Positions 10,968 through 20,077 are shown, counted from the stretch's first letter. The stretch: DNA of 64,000 nucleotides from Oceanobacillus zhaokaii (GCF_003352005.1 NZ_CP024848.1:2427001-2491000), one strand, 5' to 3'. The notes: generated from the sequence alone by a model not told the origin. Numbers and translations are program-made.

Positions 10968-12215
10968 TTAATTTTCTTCCAAACTAGCTAGCGTACGTGT
11001 TCTTTCTGCCACACTTTCGGGATCAACATTGAGTCTTGCTACACCAGATTTAATTGCTGCTTTTGCCACACTTGCCGCAACAATTGGTGCGACTCGAGGA
11101 TCAAATGGTGCAGGAATAACATATTCTTCGTGTAGCGCTTCTTCAGGAATGAGCGAGGCAATTGCTTCTGCCGCTGCAACCTTCATTTCTTCATTAATTC
11201 TAGTTGCCCGAACATCTAAAGCACCTCGGAATATTCCTGGAAACGCAAGGACATTATTCACTTGGTTCGGATAATCAGATCGCCCTGTACCAATTACTCT
11301 TGCACCAGCATCCTTTGCATCTGCTGGTGTAATTTCTGGATTCGGGTTTGCCATTGCAAAAAGAATTGCGTCATTATTCATCTTCGCAACCATATTCTTT
11401 GTCAATGCATCACCGACAGATACCCCAATAAACACATCTGCACCAGTTAAAATATCATCCAAGCTGCCCTCAAGCTTATTCCGATTCGTAATTCTTGCTA
11501 CTTCTTCCTTCACTGCGTTCATTCGGTAAGTTCTTCCTTCAAAAATCGCACCACGCGAATCACACATGATGATATCCCTGACACCGAAGCTATGTAAAAG
11601 TTTTATGATGGCAATACCTGCTGCTCCGGCCCCATTGGCGACTACTTTTATCTCGGAGAATGACTTACCTACAAGTTTTAATGCATTAATTAATCCTGCA
11701 ACAGTAACAATCGCAGTACCATGCTGATCATCATGAAAAACGGGTATATTCATTTCGTTCTTCAATCTTTCCTCAATGATAAAGCAATTCGGTGCAGCAA
11801 TATCTTCTAAATTGATGCCGCCAAAAGTGGGCTCCATTAATTTCACGGTACGCACAATCTCATCGACATCATTTGTTGCTAAACAAATCGGAAACGAATC
11901 TACACCTGCGAATGTTTTAAATAGAACGGATTTCCCTTCCATAACAGGTAACGCAGCTTCTGGACCAATATTTCCTAATCCTAAAACGGCAGAACCGTCA
12001 CTTACCACTGCAACCATATTACCCTTCATCGTGTAATCATATACAGTATCGCTTCGATTGTATATTTCCATGCACGGTTCTGCAACACCTGGTGAATAGG
12101 CTAAACTTAAATCCATTGCATTTAGAACAGGAACCTTAGACTGTACTGCCAGCTTTCCCAGATTTTCTTTATGCAACCGTAAAGCATCATCTCTTAAGTT
12201 TCCCATTTGCTTCAA
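10968..12215 (-). CDS. ytsJ: NAD(P)-dependent malic enzyme (YtsJ type)
   Basis: Oxidative decarboxylation of malate to pyruvate, linking the TCA cycle with glycolysis. The short bacterial form shows SLAYSPGVAEPC near the N-terminus, HDDQHGTAIVTVAGLINAL near residue 150 and the dinucleotide fold VANGAGAAGIAI near 185. Start is uncertain: the longest frame opens at ATG 12248 without a binding site. AAGGGAG lies 4 nt before TTG 12215 and 13 nt before ATG 12206. Starting at either gives 412-415 residues, matching B. subtilis YtsJ at about 410. First gene of an operon with the FadR-like regulator. Confidence 0.93.
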   Translation of the reverse strand: MKQMGNLRDDALRLHKENLGKLAVQSKVPVLNAMDLSLAYSPGVAEPCMEIYNRSDTVYDYTMKGNMVAVVSDGSAVLGLGNIGPEAALPVMEGKSVLFKTFAGVDSFPICLATNDVDEIVRTVKLMEPTFGGINLEDIAAPNCFIIEERLKNEMNIPVFHDDQHGTAIVTVAGLINALKLVGKSFSEIKVVANGAGAAGIAIIKLLHSFGVRDIIMCDSRGAIFEGRTYRMNAVKEEVARITNRNKLEGSLDDILTGADVFIGVSVGDALTKNMVAKMNNDAILFAMANPNPEITPADAKDAGARVIGTGRSDYPNQVNNVLAFPGIFRGALDVRATRINEEMKVAAAEAIASLIPEEALHEEYVIPAPFDPRVAPIVAASVAKAAIKSGVARLNVDPESVAERTRTLASLEEN

Positions 12216-12350
12216 TTCGCTCCCTTGAGCTGTAGATTTTTGAGGCATTATCTAACAGAAAAGCTATTTGTAATGCAAGATTCATTCAGACAAAATTTAT
12301 ACTACCGATTGTACCATTTATTTGGTATTTAACAATGGATAAACCATACA

Positions 12351-12371
12351 ATAGGTGGTCAGACCACCTAT
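12351..12371. promoter_or_regulatory. FadR-type operator palindrome at the malic enzyme promoter
   Basis: ATAGGTGGT, CAG, ACCACCTAT: perfect 9-nt arms around 3 nt. The core TGGT-N3-ACCA is the class recognised by FadR, PdhR and LldR proteins. It starts 10 nt downstream of the -10 box at 12381-12386, so it would cover the transcription start. Its most likely ligand is the FadR-like protein encoded in the same operon. Confidence 0.75.
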
Positions 12372-12380
12372 AACTTCTCT

Positions 12381-12408
12381 ATTATATCAGACGCGTCAAG
12401 TCTTGCAA
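12381..12408 (-). promoter_or_regulatory. probable sigma-A promoter of ytsJ operon
   Basis: Minus-strand TTGCAA (12403-12408), 16-nt spacer, TATAAT (12381-12386). The operator at 12351-12371 lies just downstream, a typical repressor arrangement. Confidence 0.6.
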
Positions 12409-12502
12409 AAATATCATTTCTTTTTTCTGCTTTTGTAAGGACCTTAAGGCTTAACCAAGCCTTTGGTGACAGTAATAATTGCACTTATGCAGATAGATGT
12501 CG

Positions 12503-15500
12503 TTATACTTTCCTATCTGCCAGGACTACATCTGCCTTCCCAAAATAGTTTCTGAGGACGTCTAACGCCTCTCTAGCCGGATTAATATAGTACTCCTCCG
12601 CTAGCTGGTAGGTTTGCTTCGTCCCCTCTTGATAAATAATGATCGGGACACTGCCAGGAAATTGACGTGCCATCTGTTTAATCATATCCAATGCTTCCTC
12701 TGTTTTTTCATCGGTTAGCTTAATAAACAAACGCTGATTCGATTGCTCTATTAATTCCTCTGCAAGAAATGGTTTAATTTCATCAAGTATCCATTGCACT
12801 CGATTATTTCTTGATTCGATTTTCCCTTTAATCGTAATGAGCTTTTCATCCTCTAGAAATTTTCTAGTTTCCCGATATAAGTCTGGAAAAACGACTCCAT
12901 CCATCTCGCTTGTTTCATCGCCTAATGTAATAAATGCCATTGATTCCCCGCGCTTTGTGCGAATCGCTTTTATTTGCTGAATAATTGCAGCAGCTTTGAT
13001 ATTTCTTTTTCCCACTAAGGTTTCTGCATTTGCGATTGTCACATAACCATTTGCACGCAGTCGTGAGCGGTATTCTTTTAATGGATGACTCGAAATATAC
13101 ATACCGAGAAATTCCTTTTCATCTGCCAGCTTCTTAACAATACTGAAATCCTCTATTTCTACATAATTAACTTCTAGTTCAATTTGATCTTTAAATAGAC
13201 TTGGCTGATCCGAAAATTCTCGAAAAAGCTCTCCCTGCTCCATTGCTTGATCAAGCGATGCTAGAAGACTCGCACGGTTTGCATAGGTTTCATCGAAGGC
13301 ACCTGCAATGATTAGATTTTCAATTGTTTTCCTGTTGATTTGTTTGAAATCAATTCGCAAGCAAAAGTCAAATAAATTCTTGAACTTAGCTTGCTTCCTA
13401 ACACGGTTGATCTCCTTTATAGTCTGATTGTTAACCCCTTTAATGGATGCTAATCCCATTCGAACTTGCTGATGCTCTACAGTGTATTTTCCGTAGCTAT
13501 GATTGATCGATGGCGGCAAAAGTGTAAGACCTTGCTCCTTTAGTTCCTTCAGATACATGCTTATTTTATCCTGCTGGTTCCGTGCTGCACTTAATAGCTC
13601 AGCAAAGAAGTTTGCTGGGTAGTGTGCTTTTAAATAGCTTAACTGATAGGAAATTTTACTATATGCGGCTGCATGGCTTCGTGGAAATCCGTAATTTGCA
13701 AATTTAACGATCCAGCTAAAAATTTCCTCGGCAATATTAAGCTTATAGCCATTTTGAAGACATCCGTTTACAAAAGCTTCCCTTTGCTCATCCATTACTT
13801 CTTGCTTTTTCTTACTCACTGCACGTCGTAATATATCCGCTTCACCTAAAGTGAAACCCGCGATTCGGTTTGCAATCTGCATGATTTGCTCCTGGTAAAC
13901 CAATACACCATACGTACCCGCTAAAATCGGTGCTAGGTCTGGATGTGGATAGATTACTTGCTCCTTACCGTGCTTTCTCGCAATATAAGTTGGAATAAAA
14001 TCCATTGGACCTGGACGATAGAGCGCATTTACCGCAACAATGTCTTCAAATGAAGTCGGCTTTAATGTCTTCAAAACCCCTTTCATCCCTTGGGACTCAA
14101 GCTGGAAAACACCATTTGTTTGCCCTTTACGAAGCAGTGTGTAAGTTGCTTCATCATCTAATGGAATCGAATCTAGTGTGAGATTTTTATTTGCCGTGAT
14201 TTGAATTGATTTTACGATTTTCTCTAGCAACGTTAAATTTCGCAAGCCTAGAAAATCAATTTTCAGTAAACCAAGTGATTCCAAATCAGTCATCGTGTAT
14301 TGAGTTAATCGTGTTTCGTTTGAACCGACTGTCAGTGGCACATGCTCACTTAATGGCCTCTCACTAATTACAACACCTGCAGCATGAGTAGAAATGTGCC
14401 TAGGAATTCCTTCCAGTTTAATTGCGATTGTAAATAGTACTTTTAGCTTTGGTGATGCTTTAATAAAGTCGCGCAGTTCTGCTGAAGATTGAATGATTTC
14501 AACCAGTTTCTTATTCGTCTGTAATGGAAGCTCCTTCAAAATAAACCGTGCTTCCTGATCATCGACTTCCATTGTTTTAATAAGCTCACGGATTAATGAT
14601 CTTGCTGCAAACGTACCAAACGTAATAATTTGGGCAACATGCTCCAACCCGTATTTCTCACGAACATAATCAATCACCAAATCCCGTTTTTCATCCGCAA
14701 AATCAATATCAATATCTGGCATCGTTTGCCGCTCAGGATTCAAGAATCGCTCAAACAATAATTGATAGCGGATCGGATCGATATCGGTAATTCCTAGTAC
14801 ATAAGCGACAAGAGATCCTGCTGAAGATCCACGACCAGGTCCAACTAAAATTTGGTTTTCCTTTGCGTAGCGGATAAAATCAGCAACGATTAAGAAATAA
14901 TCACTAAAATTCATTGATTTGATAATACCTAGCTCATATTGCAATCGTTCGGAGATTTCAACTGTAACAGTGGCGTATTTTTTCTCGACGTTTTCTGTGC
15001 AAAGCTGTTCTAAATAGTCATTCGCAGTTAAACCTTCTGGAACAGGGAATGACGGTAATAATCGCTGGTCGAAATCGAATGTCACCTGACAACGGGATTT
15101 AATATTTTCCGTTTCCTGCAGCACTTCCGGCCATACTCCCGCAAATATTGCTTCCATCTCATTTGTCGATTTTAAATGCTTCTGTCTGCTGCGCGGGTCT
15201 GATAGCTGCATCCCCCAGCTATTTCCATGTTTCATCGCTTGCAGGCAATCATAAGCGATAGCATCTTTTTCATCTAAATAACGAACATCATTTATCGCCA
15301 CAACAGTGATATTGTATTGCTCATGGAACGCTTTTAGTGAACGTGTCAGCTCTATATCTCCAGTTGCTTGGATACCTAAATAAAAGTCTCCACTCAAGAT
15401 CTCCTCTTGCCACCTGTTTACAAATGCTGCTGCATGTTCGAAGGGATGATCAAGCAGTAACCCTTCCAATGTCTGATTGACGACAGGTAAAATACAAATC

Positions 15501-15853
15501 AAATGCTCTGTATAGGTATGCAAATCTTTAAAATCAATTGTATGCTCCTGCCCTAATTGCAGATTTGTACTCAGCTTGACAAGCGCTTTATACCCTTGAT
15601 TATTCTTTGCAAGTAGAACAATTTCATTCTCCTCTTCTCCGATCATTACCTTCGTTATCATGCCGATAATTGGCTTGATTCCCGCCTTCACACATGCTTT
15701 ATAAAAAGGAATTGCACCGTAGAGGACATTCTCGTCTGTCAGCGCAATTGCGCTAAATCTTAGCTCCTTGGAACGGTTCACTAATTTTTCAATTGTAATC
15801 GTACTATCCATCAGGCTATAGCCACTTCTAACTTGTAAATGTGTATATGACAT
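12503..15853 (-). CDS. dnaE: DNA polymerase III alpha subunit DnaE
   Basis: The second replicative polymerase of Firmicutes, which extends primers before PolC takes over. Start chosen at ATG 15853 (MSYTHLQVRSGYS), 5 nt after AAGGCGGG; this gives 1116 residues against 1115 in B. subtilis. The frame continues upstream to 15916 but without family similarity. The PHP domain is N-terminal, with the first metal-site histidine position read as Arg (QVRSGYS). The polymerase core has PDIDIDFAD near 380 with two catalytic Asp residues. HhH and OB regions are C-terminal. Divergent from ytrH. Confidence 0.96.
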   Translation of the reverse strand: MSYTHLQVRSGYSLMDSTITIEKLVNRSKELRFSAIALTDENVLYGAIPFYKACVKAGIKPIIGMITKVMIGEEENEIVLLAKNNQGYKALVKLSTNLQLGQEHTIDFKDLHTYTEHLICILPVVNQTLEGLLLDHPFEHAAAFVNRWQEEILSGDFYLGIQATGDIELTRSLKAFHEQYNITVVAINDVRYLDEKDAIAYDCLQAMKHGNSWGMQLSDPRSRQKHLKSTNEMEAIFAGVWPEVLQETENIKSRCQVTFDFDQRLLPSFPVPEGLTANDYLEQLCTENVEKKYATVTVEISERLQYELGIIKSMNFSDYFLIVADFIRYAKENQILVGPGRGSSAGSLVAYVLGITDIDPIRYQLLFERFLNPERQTMPDIDIDFADEKRDLVIDYVREKYGLEHVAQIITFGTFAARSLIRELIKTMEVDDQEARFILKELPLQTNKKLVEIIQSSAELRDFIKASPKLKVLFTIAIKLEGIPRHISTHAAGVVISERPLSEHVPLTVGSNETRLTQYTMTDLESLGLLKIDFLGLRNLTLLEKIVKSIQITANKNLTLDSIPLDDEATYTLLRKGQTNGVFQLESQGMKGVLKTLKPTSFEDIVAVNALYRPGPMDFIPTYIARKHGKEQVIYPHPDLAPILAGTYGVLVYQEQIMQIANRIAGFTLGEADILRRAVSKKKQEVMDEQREAFVNGCLQNGYKLNIAEEIFSWIVKFANYGFPRSHAAAYSKISYQLSYLKAHYPANFFAELLSAARNQQDKISMYLKELKEQGLTLLPPSINHSYGKYTVEHQQVRMGLASIKGVNNQTIKEINRVRKQAKFKNLFDFCLRIDFKQINRKTIENLIIAGAFDETYANRASLLASLDQAMEQGELFREFSDQPSLFKDQIELEVNYVEIEDFSIVKKLADEKEFLGMYISSHPLKEYRSRLRANGYVTIANAETLVGKRNIKAAAIIQQIKAIRTKRGESMAFITLGDETSEMDGVVFPDLYRETRKFLEDEKLITIKGKIESRNNRVQWILDEIKPFLAEELIEQSNQRLFIKLTDEKTEEALDMIKQMARQFPGSVPIIIYQEGTKQTYQLAEEYYINPAREALDVLRNYFGKADVVLADRKV

Positions 15854-15930
15854 CATATCCCGCCTTTTCTCTCCCTCCATTATAGCAATAAAGATAGAAC
15901 ATGCATACGGTGGCATACTAATTTATTTAC

Positions 15931-15957
15931 ATATCTCGTCCTATTGCATCATACAAT
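15931..15957 (+). promoter_or_regulatory. sigma-E type promoter for ytrH-ytrI
   Basis: ATA at 15931-15933, 16 nt, then CATACAAT at 15950-15957, matching the B. subtilis sigma-E pattern ATA-N16-18-CATACANT. The downstream genes are mother-cell sporulation genes in B. subtilis. It overlaps the upstream region of divergent dnaE. Confidence 0.6.
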
Positions 15958-15990
15958 GTGAAGAATAGGTTCTGAGGAGTGTGCATTGCG

Positions 15991-16323
15991 ATGGAGGAAC
16001 GTTTTTTTGCTTCATTTATTCATTGTTTTTTTATTGCCTTTGGCGTGGTCATTGGCGGATCGATCATCGGAAGTATTGGCGATTTTGTTACTGGCAATGC
16101 ACCACTGACCGCAATCGGCCGAATTGCTAACCGGCTAAGAATTTGGGCAATTGTTGCCGCAATCGGTGGTACTTTTGATGCTATTGCCAATTTTGAAAAG
16201 GGTGTTTTTGAGGGAACGACAATGGATTTACTGAAACAAGTATTATTAATATTATCAGCAATGGGTGGCGTGAAAACGGCAATCCTCTTAATTGAATGGC
16301 TGATCCAAGGGGAAGTTGAATAA
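15991..16323 (+). CDS. ytrH: sporulation membrane protein YtrH
   Basis: 110-residue membrane protein with three or four hydrophobic segments (near 8-30, 48-65, 78-105). GVVIGGSIIGSIGDFVTG and IWAIVAAIGGTFDAI match B. subtilis YtrH closely. ATG 15991 (MEERFF) was chosen over GTG 15979, which lies inside the ribosome binding site. YtrH and YtrI are made in the mother cell under sigma-E and are needed for efficient sporulation; the mechanism is unknown. The stop shares a base with the ytrI start (TAATG). Confidence 0.9.
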   Translation: MEERFFASFIHCFFIAFGVVIGGSIIGSIGDFVTGNAPLTAIGRIANRLRIWAIVAAIGGTFDAIANFEKGVFEGTTMDLLKQVLLILSAMGGVKTAILLIEWLIQGEVE

Positions 16324-16832
16324 TGCATATTCCGCCATATCATAAAAAGCCTTCTTGGCAGCGATTTCTCGCTGGTGCTGCTATAGGGTCAGTTCTATCC
16401 TATTGTCTTTTAATGTATATGTATGGCTACCAATATGAAAAACTGATTGCTGAGAATTACGAGCTGCAAGCAGAAGTGACTAAATTAAAGGCTCAAAATG
16501 AAGCATTACTGAAGGATAAGGAAGATTTAAGTGAGAAGTCCAATCAATCTCTAACTGTCCAAGCCATTGAAGTAGAAATTACGAATGGTACGGAGTTGAA
16601 ATTAGACCGGCTAATTACCTTTCAGCTGGAGGAAATGATGAAGGCTGCAATTCATTCGATTATTGGCGAGCCAATTAATGTTGTTGCCGGCAGTGAAGAA
16701 CTGCTCGTATCTACCATTGAAAATAAAGGGTTCACTGTCGATGACTTTACCTATTATTTCGATATTACTAGATTAACGATGATTTCACAGACGGTGAAAA
16801 TAACGGTGAAAACTAAATTATCGGGGGATTGA
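16323..16832 (+). CDS. ytrI: sporulation protein YtrI
   Basis: 169-residue protein with one membrane helix near 14-32, a coiled coil near 40-75 (rich in Glu, Lys, Leu) and a C-terminal soluble domain. Translationally coupled to ytrH. Orthologous by position to B. subtilis YtrI, a sigma-E dependent sporulation protein of unknown biochemistry. A terminator follows directly. Confidence 0.85.
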   Translation: MHIPPYHKKPSWQRFLAGAAIGSVLSYCLLMYMYGYQYEKLIAENYELQAEVTKLKAQNEALLKDKEDLSEKSNQSLTVQAIEVEITNGTELKLDRLITFQLEEMMKAAIHSIIGEPINVVAGSEELLVSTIENKGFTVDDFTYYFDITRLTMISQTVKITVKTKLSGD

Positions 16833-16833
16833 T

Positions 16834-16869
16834 AACAAGCTGATTTCACGATTGCAAAATCAGCTTGTT
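16834..16869 (+). terminator. intrinsic terminator after ytrI
   Basis: AACAAGCTGATTT (16834-16846) pairs perfectly with AAATCAGCTTGTT (16857-16869) over a 10-nt loop, followed by TTGG. Confidence 0.8.
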
Positions 16870-16940
16870 TGGTTGAGGCTATTCTGACACCGCTACGGAA
16901 TGTGCTTAATCTCAAAAAATCTACTGCATGCTAATAACAA

Positions 16941-17882
16941 TTAATTCTCCCTGCACAATGCCTCTAAATCTGCGATGATATTGTCTACTTCTTCCCATGA
17001 TTCGGCTTGTGCGCCAGATGCGAGCGGGTGACCGCCGCCGTTGTATTTTGCTGCAATTTGGTTAATTACTGGACCTTTTGAGCGAATGCTAACGCGGATT
17101 GAATCCTCTTCTTCTGTGAAAAATGCCCATACCTTAATCCCTTCAACATTACTAAGCACGTTAATAATTTTCCCAGGATCTCTTGGGCTGACATTAAATT
17201 TCTCTAATATTTCCTTTGGCAGTTTAATGGATGATGAACCTGCTGGTGTAAGCTTAAAATTTTGTAAAATATAGCCTTTTAATCTTGAGAGCGAATCTTT
17301 TTCCATGTATAAATTTTTATAGAGTTCAGTAAGATCAAAATCATACGTTACGAGCTCTGCTGCATATTGGAAGGTTTTCTTCGTTGTGCTCGGGAACATG
17401 AAGCGACCTGTATCACCAACAATTCCGCCGTAGAGAAGACGCGCTGCCTCGTCGCTCATCTTCAGGCCTTGATCTTTGCCATGCTCATATAATGCATAAA
17501 TCATTTCACTTGCAGAGCTTGCCTCTGTATTCTCCCAGCGAATGTCGCCATATTCATCAACGACAGGATGATGGTCGACTTTGATTAACTTCTTCCCTAA
17601 TCGATATCTTTCATCGTCGATTCTTGGTGAATTGGCAGTATCACAAACGATGACAAGTGCTTCTACATATCGTTCATCTTTGATAACATCCATTTTCGCT
17701 AAAAATTCGAGTGAGGCTTCTTGCTCGCCAACAGCATAAACCGATTTATTTGGGAATGACGCTTTAATGATTTCCTTTAGTCCCACCTGTGATCCTAGTG
17801 CATCTGGGTCTGGTCTGACATGACGATGAATAATAATCGTATCGTATTGTTTAATCGTTTCAATAATTTCAGTTTTTGACAT
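16941..17882 (-). CDS. nrnA: bifunctional oligoribonuclease / pAp phosphatase NrnA
   Basis: DHH-DHHA1 phosphoesterase that degrades nanoRNAs and 3',5'-bisphosphoadenosine. Start ATG 17882 has AGGAG 8 nt upstream and gives 313 residues, the B. subtilis length; the open frame continues upstream to 17927 without support. Metal-site motifs: HRHVRPDPDALGSQ near 17, CDTANSPRID near 80, VDHHPVVDEYGD near 103; the DHHA1 motif GGGHPLASGA is near the C-terminus. Monocistronic, divergent from ytpI. Confidence 0.95.
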   Translation of the reverse strand: MSKTEIIETIKQYDTIIIHRHVRPDPDALGSQVGLKEIIKASFPNKSVYAVGEQEASLEFLAKMDVIKDERYVEALVIVCDTANSPRIDDERYRLGKKLIKVDHHPVVDEYGDIRWENTEASSASEMIYALYEHGKDQGLKMSDEAARLLYGGIVGDTGRFMFPSTTKKTFQYAAELVTYDFDLTELYKNLYMEKDSLSRLKGYILQNFKLTPAGSSSIKLPKEILEKFNVSPRDPGKIINVLSNVEGIKVWAFFTEEEDSIRVSIRSKGPVINQIAAKYNGGGHPLASGAQAESWEEVDNIIADLEALCREN

Positions 17883-17988
17883 GATGATAGCTCCTGACCT
17901 TCTAGTAGACTTCAGTAACGCTCGCAAATTCAGTCGAAAAACGGTACAATAAGAATAGTAGGACTTAACTGAATTTAGGAGAGATTAC

Positions 17989-18285
17989 ATGATTATTTTT
18001 CCAATTATTATTATTATTTCCCTTGTGCTATATGTATATTATAAGGTTGCCATTGTTAAGAGTAAAGACGGACTGACTCAAAGCTATTTTAATGCAAAAT
18101 CCCGTATCTGTCTTGGCAGCTTCATATTCTTCTACGGAGTTAATCAATACATTTACTATTTATCCCGTTTTTCCTTGATTATCGGCATCATCTTCATCTT
18201 CTTTGGTGGCTTACAGCTATACCGTGGCTTCAGAGAGGTAAAGCATTACCGCAGTGAGTGGAAGCGATTGAATCCGACGGAATGA
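17989..18285 (+). CDS. ytpI: YtpI family membrane protein
   Basis: 98-residue protein with membrane segments near 2-20, 38-52 and 58-76 and the conserved GSFIFFYGVNQY and IFFGGLQLYRGFREVKHY patterns of the YtpI family. Function unknown. GGAGAG precedes the ATG. Its probable terminator hairpin is split by the insertion sequence that follows. Confidence 0.85.
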   Translation: MIIFPIIIIISLVLYVYYKVAIVKSKDGLTQSYFNAKSRICLGSFIFFYGVNQYIYYLSRFSLIIGIIFIFFGGLQLYRGFREVKHYRSEWKRLNPTE

Positions 18286-18388
18286 ACTAGAAAATCTCTG
18301 GACTGAATTAGAAAAAAGCTGGTTATTGACAAGATTAAAGCGTCCCGTTTTGAAGTGCATAAAATGACAGACCAACTGACGTATGAAT

Positions 18389-18414
18389 TGATATGCTCCC
18401 CTTAAGGTAGACAG
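18389..18414 (+). repeat. IS left inverted repeat
   Basis: Begins TGATATGCTCCCCTTA and ends GTAGACAG; pairs with 20052-20077 at 19 of 26 positions. Confidence 0.75.
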
Positions 18415-18458
18415 ATTAAAAAATAAAAATCTGTTTTTATCTTAGGGGGAGTTTTTTT

Positions 18459-19139
18459 ATGTCAAAAAGGTCTCATTCTAGTGAAGTTAAATATGAAGTA
18501 ATAATGGCTTATAAAAATGGAGATTACACAATAGGAGAGTTATGTTCAAAATATCGAATTTATTCATCTACACTTTACAATTGGATGGAGAAGTATGAGA
18601 AAGAAGGAGTTCGTGGTTTAGAAGAATCCAAAACATGGAGAAAATATTCTAAAGAATTAAAGGAAGCTGCGGTTAGAGATTATATTTCAGGAGAATATTC
18701 CTTACGTGAAATAGTAAGAAAATATAGTATATCTGGTGTAGCGGTACTCGAAAATTGGATTACAAAGTATAATAGTCATAGAGAATTAAAAGATACGGAA
18801 AAAGGGAGAACACGCTCTATGACTAAAGGGAGAAAAACGACTTGGCAAGAACGAATTGAAATTGTACAGGATGCATTATCGAATGACAAGGATTATCAAC
18901 AAACTGCGGGTACCCATAAAGTGTCTTATCAACAAGTCTATCAATGGGTGCGTAAGTATGAAGCCGATGGATGGGATGCGTTAAAGGATAGGAGAGGACG
19001 TTCCAAAAGTGAAGAAGAATTAACTACAGAAGAAAAGATGAAGCTAGAGATGCGTCGAATGGAAAAAGAGAATGAACGTTTACGTGCGGAGAATGCATTT
19101 CTAAAAAAGTTAGAGGAGATCGAAAGGAGGCGAACATAA
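18459..19139 (+). CDS. IS3-family transposase OrfA
   Basis: 226-residue DNA-binding component. Two to three helix-turn-helix units are visible (near 5-45, 55-95 and 128-165), each of the YxxG-DYTI-ELC type found in IS150-like OrfA, followed by a charged coiled coil near 180-222 that may serve as the multimerisation zipper. A strong AGGGGGAG site precedes the ATG. Near the end a slippery A AAA AAG heptamer in the zero frame allows -1 frameshifting into OrfB. Confidence 0.92.
   Translation: MSKRSHSSEVKYEVIMAYKNGDYTIGELCSKYRIYSSTLYNWMEKYEKEGVRGLEESKTWRKYSKELKEAAVRDYISGEYSLREIVRKYSISGVAVLENWITKYNSHRELKDTEKGRTRSMTKGRKTTWQERIEIVQDALSNDKDYQQTAGTHKVSYQQVYQWVRKYEADGWDALKDRRGRSKSEEELTTEEKMKLEMRRMEKENERLRAENAFLKKLEEIERRRT
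19103..19109 (+). other. -1 programmed frameshift site of the IS3 transposase
   Basis: A AAA AAG in the zero frame of orfA (codons CTA AAA AAG). Slippage enters the orfB frame and predicts a 524-residue OrfAB. A Shine-Dalgarno-like AAAGGAGG lies 14 nt downstream and might instead support separate OrfB initiation, but no ATG follows it at useful distance. Confidence 0.75.
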
Positions 19140-20032
19140 ACCAAGTAAGGTTTAAGGATAAGTATATCGCAATACAAGAGCTCCATATCGAGGGAAATCT
19201 ACCGATTTCTCTTCTTTGTGAAATTGCAGGAATTGCACGATCTGCTTATTATAAATGGTTAAATAGAACACCTTCAAAGCAAGAACTACTAAATCAGGAG
19301 ATTATTAAGGAAATGATAACTCTTCATGAAAAAGTGGAGGGCATCTATGGATACCGTCGAATGAAGACAAACGTGAACCGTATATTTAAAGAGAAACTTC
19401 AGCAAAAACTCAATCACAAAAGAATATATAGATTGATGAAAATCGCTGGATTACAATCTGTCATACGAAAAAAGAAGAATCGTTATAAACAATCTCTCCC
19501 CAAACACGTTGCGGAGAATATCTTAAATCGTAATTTTAAAGCAGAAAAACCAAATGAAAAATGGGTTACAGATGTGACGGAATTTAAGTATGGTGCTTCG
19601 AAGAAAGCATATTTAAGTGCTATTCGTGATTTATATGATGGATCGATTGTTAGCTATGTTTTTGGCCACCGAAACAATAACCAACTTGTGTTTAAAACGT
19701 TGGATCTGGCGACGGCCACATTGAATGATGAAGAACATCCACTAATTCATAGTGATCGAGGGTTTCAATATACTTCACACGGATTTAAACGTCGGATAGA
19801 CCAGGCAGAGATGACACACAGTATGTCTCGAGTCGGGAAGTGTATTGATAATGGACCAATGGAATCGTTTTGGGGAACTCTCAAATGCGAGAAATATTAT
19901 TTACATAAGTACGGGACATTCGAAGAATTATCCAAAGCTATCAACGAATACATTCATTTTTACAATCATACGAGGTATCAAGAAAAATTAAACGACCACA
20001 GCCCACTGGAATACAGGGCTATGGCCGCTTAA
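19109..20032 (+). CDS. IS3-family transposase OrfB (read by -1 frameshift)
   Basis: Catalytic integrase-like half. The coding frame opens at the slippage site; the first ATG is not reached until 19313, which would remove the conserved helical lead-in (EIAGIARSAYYKWL). The DDE triad is visible: Asp in EKWVTDVTEFKY, Asp in HSDRGFQYTS, Glu in NGPMESFWGTLKCE. HEKVEGIYGYRRM marks the usual HTH_21 region. About 307 residues after the frameshift; no internal stops. Confidence 0.9.
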   Translation, partial: VRGDRKEANINQVRFKDKYIAIQELHIEGNLPISLLCEIAGIARSAYYKWLNRTPSKQELLNQEIIKEMITLHEKVEGIYGYRRMKTNVNRIFKEKLQQKLNHKRIYRLMKIAGLQSVIRKKKNRYKQSLPKHVAENILNRNFKAEKPNEKWVTDVTEFKYGASKKAYLSAIRDLYDGSIVSYVFGHRNNNQLVFKTLDLATATLNDEEHPLIHSDRGFQYTSHGFKRRIDQAEMTHSMSRVGKCIDNGPMESFWGTLKCEKYYLHKYGTFEELSKAINEYIHFYNHTRYQEKLNDHSPLEYRAMAA

Positions 20033-20051
20033 GTTATTTTTATTATTTCCA

Positions 20052-20077
20052 CTGTCTACTTGACAGGGGGCAGTTCA
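20052..20077 (-). repeat. IS right inverted repeat
   Basis: Read on the minus strand it begins TGAACTGCCCCCTGTC and ends GTAGACAG. Followed on the plus strand by the AAT target duplicate. Confidence 0.75.

Larger units (their letters stand above)
18389..20077 (+). mobile_element. IS3-family (IS150-like) insertion sequence, apparently intact
   Basis: 1689-bp element with two overlapping transposase frames and a -1 slippage site. Imperfect 26-bp ends match at 19 positions: left 18389-18414 starts TGATATGCTCCCC, right 20052-20077 reads inward as TGAACTGCCCCCT; both share an inner GTAGACAG. The 3-bp target duplication AAT is at 18386-18388 and 20078-20080. Both frames are open and the DDE residues are present, so it may be active. 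Confidence 0.9.

Noticed and set aside
12446..12463. AAGGCTT/AAGCCTT hairpin as dnaE terminator
   Set aside because: Only a 7-bp stem and no T-run on the minus strand; too weak to call.
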